A stretch of DNA of 64,000 nt. Origin: CAZAYY01 sp964489525. GTDB lineage: Bacteria; Chloroflexota; Anaerolineae; Anaerolineales; JABWBV01. The stretch lies in assembly GCA_964489525.1 (NCBI GenBank), contig CAZAYY010000015.1, forward strand, positions 1-64,000, in the 5' to 3' direction. A model generated the notes under the pieces. That model searched no databases and was not told where the DNA came from. It saw only the letters and a program-made list of their open reading frames with translations. The position numbers were made by a program, and so were the translations under genes. Positions 59,295-64,000 of the stretch are shown here, in pieces. Each line of letters starts with the position of its first letter. The stretch's first letter is position 1.

Positions 59295-62198
59295 TTATAA
59301 AACTTTGGTTACCTGCAGCCAATCCCCACCCCGGGCCTGGTTGGCAGCGGTAATTGCATCTGCCGAGCCCAAAACAACCACATGCCCCCGGCTGCGCACC
59401 ATATCCAGCGCATCTCCAAAATCACGGAAATTAGCCTGCCCGGTGGAAAGAACCTGGTCGCGCACCAGCTGGCGGTTTTCGCTGGTGATCCCGCTGAGGT
59501 GCCAGGTCAGGGCAGTAAAGCCTTTGGCGTCTGGAAGCATGTATGCATCCAGATCGCTGATGGTTCCAATGATTGAACGTTCAATTTCAGCAGCACTGAT
59601 GGAAAGGTTTTGCAAAAACCCGGTTGAGGCATCGTAGTTTTCCAACGTACCCAGGAGGTTAGGGTCACGATAAGATTGAAACGCCAGCGAACCGGAAATC
59701 CGGTCGAACGAAACCGAACCACCATAAGCCCCACCCTTAACCCGCACCTGCTCCCACAACCAGGTGGTGCGCAGGTAGCGTAAAGCCACCAGGGCGGATC
59801 CGTGAAATGTGTAGCCATGGTCGTAAAGGTTCAGCCCCTTGGCAACATAGTTCACCTGGGCCGGAATTGTAAGACCTTCATGCTCCGGAAACGAAGCAGG
59901 CAGCCAGGTCTGATGCGAAAGAGGTTGGGCAGGCAACGCTGCAATGAAATTTTCCAAATGGGGGCGTAAAGAGGTGTATCCTGCGGCATCTACGGTGAGG
60001 TTCACCAATAATCCGGCGCGATTGACCAGGATGGAACGAATATGCTCTAACTTCTCGAGCACGACTGCCCAATTTTCGGCCACTCGGGCAACCAGCCCAC
60101 GGGTAAAAAACAGGCTGTTCACACCGCCAACCTCTTCAGAGAACCAATCCACCGGGTGGAAATGGGCTTTCAACCTGCCCGCTGCCACAGCATTTCCGGA
60201 GGGAACCAAACCGGCTTCTTTCCCGGCTTTGGCCTTCAGCACCATCTGGCGGAACCGTTCGGAGTTATCGAGTCGAACCGTGAGCAAAATCTCCTGCAGC
60301 AGCGCCATCATCTCCGGAACCTGCGCCAGGGTGCTTTTCGCACGCACAACCAGGTGTGCGTTTGAACCCTGACCATCCAGAATGGGCGTGTTGTAAATCA
60401 TGGGAGCGATGCCGCCGGTTTTGCTGCCAATTTGCTGGGTGAGCCGAATAAAATCTTGTTTTTCTGTACCGTGTTCTAACAACGCCCGGCTGAACAAAGG
60501 CAGGTAAGGCAGAAGATCTTGTGGCAGTGCCTGCAAGTCAAAACACAGGTCCAGGTAAACCAGCCCGTTGGTAAACAGGTCATGGAAAAAGACCGGGGCG
60601 CCTTGAAGCGTGTCGAAGTCGCCAGGGATGGACCGGGCAAGCGGCTCAATATCCGAAAGTTTCAGAAAGGGCAGGGTGGCGAGGGCTTCGGGGGTGTCGG
60701 GGGTTTCCTGGATTTTTTTCAAAGCCAGGGTGTTTTCGTGGACTGCCTGGAAATCTTCCGGGGTCATGCCGGCCGCCGCCTGGTTGATCCGGGCTTGCTC
60801 TGCATCCTGGATCTGCTTTTTTGCCTCCGCATCCGGGTAGAGCAGCACAGCAGCCCGGTGGGGGTTCTCTAAAAAGAATGTTTTAATCAGGTTTTCAAAA
60901 TATTGTTCACCAGCCTGGGCACGAATGGATGTGAGCATCTCTTCAAAATAAAGCGGCTCAATGGGGTCGGCGCCATAATTCCAGGCGGAAAGTGCTCGAA
61001 ACATCAGAGAAAGACCGCGCGGGAAACTGCCTGTGTTGTTCTCCCGCAGGCGAAATTCAACCGTATTCAAAGCCGCTTCTATCGTTGCAGGGTCAAACCC
61101 CTCCTGAGCAAGAGAATTTAACGTAGATAGAATCAGCTCTTCCACCTTGGGTGCGTTTTCCACTGCCAGGCCGCGCAGCCCAACCGAATAGGCCTGCTGG
61201 CGAAAATACCCCATCAAACCCGCGCCAATCAGGTCTTCCCCCAGGCCGGAATCGAGCAGCGCTTTGCGCAGGGGAGAGGCGGGTGTACCCGTGAGGATGT
61301 AATCCAAAATGGATAAGCCCAGGCGCAGCGCCGGGTCGCGATTTTCGGTCAGCATCCAGTTAAGGGTTACCAGGCTTTTTTTGCTGGTATCACCTTCCCC
61401 CGCATCATAACCAAATTGAAGACGGCGGGGGGCATCGAAGCGCGGCTGAAGGGGCACCTGGATATCCACCTCAAGGGGTTCAAATTCGTCCAGGTAGCTG
61501 GCGGCTTGTTTAAGCCGTTCAGTGGGGTCGTCGTCACCATAGAAATACACCCGTGCATTCGCCGGGTGATAATGCCGGGTGTGGAATGCTTTGAAATCGG
61601 CATAGGTCAGGTCTGGGATTGCGCGCGGGTCGCCACCCGAATCAAAGGCATACACCGTATCCGGAAAAAGGGACTGGCTGGCATGCTTGTACATCATTGC
61701 GTCTGCAGAGGAATATGCACCCTTCATTTCGTTGTACACCACTCCCTTGAGGGTCAGGGGAGATTCAGGGGTTTCCAATTCGAAATGCCAGCCTTCCTGG
61801 TCTAAAATGTGGGGAGGAATCAGCGGGTGAAAAACCGCATCCAGGTAGACATCCACCAGGTTGTAAAAGTCTTGCAGATTGGTGCTGGCAACCGGGTAGG
61901 TGGTCATGTCGGCAAAAGTCATGGCGTTCAAGAAGGTCTTGAGTGAGCCTTTGACCAGTTCAATGAATGGCTCTTTGACCGGGTATTTGCGTGAGCCACA
62001 CAAGACCGAATGCTCCATGATGTGGGCAATGCCGGTAGAGGCTGCATATGGTGTACGAAAGGTGATGCCAAAACTTTTGTTTTCGTCATCATTTTCCAGG
62101 GAGAGCAGTTCTGCTCCAGTTTTGTTATGACGAAACAACCTTGCGCGGGTATTGATTTCTGGAATAAAAGCTTCTTTGAGGAGTGAAAAACCAAACAT
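59295..62198 (-). CDS. M16C-family zinc metallopeptidase (PreP/Cym1-like)
   Basis: 967 residues, the size of presequence-protease-like M16C enzymes. The inverted zinc motif HxxEH is in GIAHIMEHSVLCGS (H59, E62, H63), and the third ligand Glu is in VVYNEMKGAYSS (~145). Both halves of the clamshell and the C-terminal half's GGAYGG-like KGGAYGGSVSF (~830) are present. Such enzymes degrade peptides; bacterial roles are little known. The ATG at 62198 is preferred to a TTG at 62207. It sits 14 nt after the FAD-subunit gene and 8 nt before the FeS/Mo gene. Confidence 0.93.
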   Translation of the reverse strand: MFGFSLLKEAFIPEINTRARLFRHNKTGAELLSLENDDENKSFGITFRTPYAASTGIAHIMEHSVLCGSRKYPVKEPFIELVKGSLKTFLNAMTFADMTTYPVASTNLQDFYNLVDVYLDAVFHPLIPPHILDQEGWHFELETPESPLTLKGVVYNEMKGAYSSADAMMYKHASQSLFPDTVYAFDSGGDPRAIPDLTYADFKAFHTRHYHPANARVYFYGDDDPTERLKQAASYLDEFEPLEVDIQVPLQPRFDAPRRLQFGYDAGEGDTSKKSLVTLNWMLTENRDPALRLGLSILDYILTGTPASPLRKALLDSGLGEDLIGAGLMGYFRQQAYSVGLRGLAVENAPKVEELILSTLNSLAQEGFDPATIEAALNTVEFRLRENNTGSFPRGLSLMFRALSAWNYGADPIEPLYFEEMLTSIRAQAGEQYFENLIKTFFLENPHRAAVLLYPDAEAKKQIQDAEQARINQAAAGMTPEDFQAVHENTLALKKIQETPDTPEALATLPFLKLSDIEPLARSIPGDFDTLQGAPVFFHDLFTNGLVYLDLCFDLQALPQDLLPYLPLFSRALLEHGTEKQDFIRLTQQIGSKTGGIAPMIYNTPILDGQGSNAHLVVRAKSTLAQVPEMMALLQEILLTVRLDNSERFRQMVLKAKAGKEAGLVPSGNAVAAGRLKAHFHPVDWFSEEVGGVNSLFFTRGLVARVAENWAVVLEKLEHIRSILVNRAGLLVNLTVDAAGYTSLRPHLENFIAALPAQPLSHQTWLPASFPEHEGLTIPAQVNYVAKGLNLYDHGYTFHGSALVALRYLRTTWLWEQVRVKGGAYGGSVSFDRISGSLAFQSYRDPNLLGTLENYDASTGFLQNLSISAAEIERSIIGTISDLDAYMLPDAKGFTALTWHLSGITSENRQLVRDQVLSTGQANFRDFGDALDMVRSRGHVVVLGSADAITAANQARGGDWLQVTKVL

Positions 62199-62212
62199 GA
62201 TCAACAACCTTT

Positions 62213-62974
62213 CTACATTTTTTCAAGCGTTTCTAATGCCCGTCGGGCCAAAACTGGCCCAACGGCCAACCGGTATTCCGCACTTGCCCAGGCATCGGTG
62301 GCGTTGGCACACACACTTTCGACCGCAAAAGGAACCCCCCCAGGTTCAGGAGCATCCAGGGCAAGCCGCGGAGCGTGGCCAAAGCCACCCACAACCACCC
62401 GCAGCCGCCCGGAAGGCCAACGGGCAATCGCCACTGCAAGGATCGGCCGGTCTGCAGGCGTACGGGCAACAGATTCATAAGCCAGGGAAGCCCTGCGCTG
62501 AATGGATAGGGCCGTTATCAGGCGGCCTGGCAGTATACTGGTACGGGCGTTAAACAGGTCGCCCAACGGCACAACTGTATCGCCCGGCAGCAGGGTAAGC
62601 TGGGCATCGAGGGCCAACATGGCAGCCGCAAAAGGCGAGCGGCCATCCGCACTCACCAGGGTCCCGGCAACACTGGCCTGCTGGCGCAGGTTGTGGTTTG
62701 CCTCCAGACGAATAACCCGGGAAAGTTCTGGTTGAATGCCTGGGGCAGTCAGAAGAGTTTCTAAATGGGCGGCAGCGCCAATTTCAAACGCGCTGCCTTG
62801 CTGGCGTATGGCACCCAAACCCAGGTTTTGCAGGTCTACCACGGCAAAAGGGTCTGCGGCCGTTTGAGCTGCCAACACAGTCCCCCCAGCCAGGGGCAGG
62901 GTTTGCGGGGCTGGCCGGGCCAGCAGCTCAAGGGCTATTTCTAAAGAATCGGGCCGGTGATATTCAACGTACAC
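62213..62974 (-). CDS. Molybdenum hydroxylase FAD-binding subunit (CoxM/XdhB-like)
   Basis: 253 residues, a little short for the family (~290). The N-terminal PCMH FAD loop reads LPLAGGTVLAAQ (~27-38), followed by VVDLQNLGL and EIGAAAHLETLL (~63). The second loop VAGTLVSADGRSPFAAAML (~105) is a variant of the usual (I/V)GGN(I/L)(A)xxxPxxD. The C-terminal CO_deh_flav_C part is present but reduced (PGRLITALSI, VVVGGFGHAPRLAL). It passes electrons from the FeS clusters to NAD or another acceptor. It is 27 nt after the LLM oxidoreductase gene. Confidence 0.88.
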   Translation of the reverse strand: MYVEYHRPDSLEIALELLARPAPQTLPLAGGTVLAAQTAADPFAVVDLQNLGLGAIRQQGSAFEIGAAAHLETLLTAPGIQPELSRVIRLEANHNLRQQASVAGTLVSADGRSPFAAAMLALDAQLTLLPGDTVVPLGDLFNARTSILPGRLITALSIQRRASLAYESVARTPADRPILAVAIARWPSGRLRVVVGGFGHAPRLALDAPEPGGVPFAVESVCANATDAWASAEYRLAVGPVLARRALETLEKM

Positions 62975-63001
62975 GCGAAACCTCCTGAAACAAGATTAGC
63001 G

Positions 63002-64000
63002 CTAAATGCCGCTGGAAAAGGTATCTACCAAAAGGTGAACATCGCCGCCCACCGGGTACAAGATGGGACAGGTGCAGCCGCGATCCACATATTCCTTTAC
63101 TTTGGCTCGGGCTTCAGCGGGCGTGCCGGAGGCCGTAATCCGCTCGATGAGGGCTTCGGGAACCAGGTGCTTGGCTTTTTCAATTTGTTCATGCGTGGCA
63201 GGCCAACCCAGAATGGATTGAATTTGCTCAACAACATCGGTGGATACCCCTGAAGCCTTGGCAATGTGGGGCTGTTGGGCAAGGTACTGGCATAACAGGC
63301 CGCGGGTGGTGTCAAACGCTTTATCGTGATCGTGGTCCACCGAACAGACAATTAGCTGCGGCCGGTCCAGGTCGTAAACTGAACGACCAGCCCGGCGCGC
63401 ACCCGCATCCAGCTGCTGCATGGCATCATCATTGTATTCGGGCGGAACACAGTAATTCAGCACAACGCCATCGGCAATTTCTCCGGTCATTTCCATCATT
63501 TTCGGACCGGTTGCGCCAATCATAATGGGCACATGACGGGGTTCGCGCCGGCCATGCACGACATCCAGTTCAATACCCTGGACCTGGATAAATTCTCCCT
63601 CAAAAGTCACTCGCTCCATATTGAGCAGTTTTCGCAGCACCAACACCGTTTCGCGCATGGCGGTCAGCGGATTTTTGCGGTGGATTCCCACGTTGCGCGC
63701 CAGAGGGTCCCACCAGGCACCCAGGCCGCAAATCATCCGGTTGGGGGCGAGGTCATCCAGGGTGAGGAAGGTGGCAGCCAGCAGCCCAATGTTGCGGGTC
63801 CAGTTGTTAATCACCCCCGACCCAACTTTCAGCCGCTCCGTGACAGCAGCATAGGCAGCCATAGGCACAATGGCATCGCGCACAAGTCGCGATTCTGCCT
63901 GCCAGACTGCTTCGAAACCCTTTTGTTCCGCGTAGCGGACATATTCCAGGCCGTCTCGCAGGTCGTGGGCGTCTTGTAAATAGAGCGCAATACGGTTGGT
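63002..64000 (-). CDS. LLM-class flavin/F420-dependent oxidoreductase, N-terminus cut by window edge
   Basis: 333 codons are visible; the frame runs open to the right edge, so the true start is outside. The luciferase-like (beta/alpha)8 barrel is clear from LYLQDAHDLRDGLEYVRYAE at the edge, GSGVINNWTRNIGLLAA, MICGLGAWWDPLARNVGI (~120), VPIMIGATGPKMMEM and GDVHLLVDTF at the end. The closest known types are F420-dependent methylene-H4MPT reductase-like proteins and FMN monooxygenases; the cofactor cannot be told. It leads or belongs to the leftward molybdenum-hydroxylase operon. Confidence 0.88.
   Translation of the reverse strand, partial: TNRIALYLQDAHDLRDGLEYVRYAEQKGFEAVWQAESRLVRDAIVPMAAYAAVTERLKVGSGVINNWTRNIGLLAATFLTLDDLAPNRMICGLGAWWDPLARNVGIHRKNPLTAMRETVLVLRKLLNMERVTFEGEFIQVQGIELDVVHGRREPRHVPIMIGATGPKMMEMTGEIADGVVLNYCVPPEYNDDAMQQLDAGARRAGRSVYDLDRPQLIVCSVDHDHDKAFDTTRGLLCQYLAQQPHIAKASGVSTDVVEQIQSILGWPATHEQIEKAKHLVPEALIERITASGTPAEARAKVKEYVDRGCTCPILYPVGGDVHLLVDTFSSGI

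Noticed and set aside
1..64000. CRISPR arrays, prophage genes or a replication origin
   Set aside because: No regularly spaced direct repeats, no cas or phage structural genes, no transposase and no dnaA-box cluster were seen.

Overview
The window looks like a chromosomal piece of a bacterium of the phylum Chloroflexota, probably class Anaerolineae. This is inferred from gene content, not from a search. The clues are Thr/Pro/Ser-rich lipoproteins and membrane proteins with LysM or SH3-like ends, the 'CPxLGL ... CL ... CP' cysteine motif next to LysM, large secreted proteins with beta-propeller or M23 domains, and PIN-TRAM (YacL-type) and ExoDinG proteins. Coding density is high. Base composition is moderate and even. 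I see no phage, no transposase and no CRISPR array.

Layout. 1-3.7 kb: tRNA genes (partial, Tyr, Thr) and a minus-strand block of rlmB, cysS and a PIN/TRAM membrane protein. 4-6.4 kb: an NrtR-like regulator with a degenerate Nudix box, a selenocysteine tRNA (selC), and an M50 site-2-type protease. 6.6-15.3 kb: envelope proteins (LysM lipoprotein, TPR protein, HTH-Cys-TM-LysM protein, LiaF/toast-rack-like proteins) and an aldo/keto reductase. 15.3-21.3 kb: CBS protein, class V aminotransferase, ECF sigma factor with a coupled membrane protein, PduO-type cobalamin adenosyltransferase, UbiA-like protein, DinB protein and proline dehydrogenase. 21.6-27.1 kb: a polytopic membrane protein, a LuxR-HTH/TM/Kelch protein, a probable abundant repeat surface protein with its own promoter and terminator, and a lipoprotein.

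27.3-45.1 kb is a surface-glycan and surface-protein region. A divergent promoter near 31.9 kb drives GT2-methyltransferase-methyltransferase-GT4-flippase leftward and a GT4 gene rightward. A second leftward block starts at an ExoDinG helicase and continues through a propeller/DUF1287-like protein, an M23 peptidase, a GT2 and a large membrane protein that is a paralogue of the one at 21.6 kb.

45-52 kb: small regulatory and housekeeping genes (SH3-like membrane protein, BCAM0308-type zinc protein behind a structured leader, SurA-N-like protein, CBS-ACT protein, M20 dipeptidase, VTT/DedA protein, cyclophilin, uridine kinase, tRNA-Thr). They are interspersed with palindromic intergenic repeats. 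52.1-53.4 kb: an MshA-like GT4. 53.4-64 kb: a tight leftward operon for a molybdenum hydroxylase: LLM oxidoreductase (cut by the window edge), FAD subunit, M16C metallopeptidase, fused FeS/Mo subunit, class III cyclase-ATPase and XdhC.

The observations most worth following are: the peptidase and the cyclase inside the molybdenum-hydroxylase operon; the solitary selC; a leader with mutually exclusive helices before the BCAM0308-type gene; a MITE-like repeat family at 46-48.8 kb; and -10 boxes placed so close to ATG codons that the transcripts may be leaderless.
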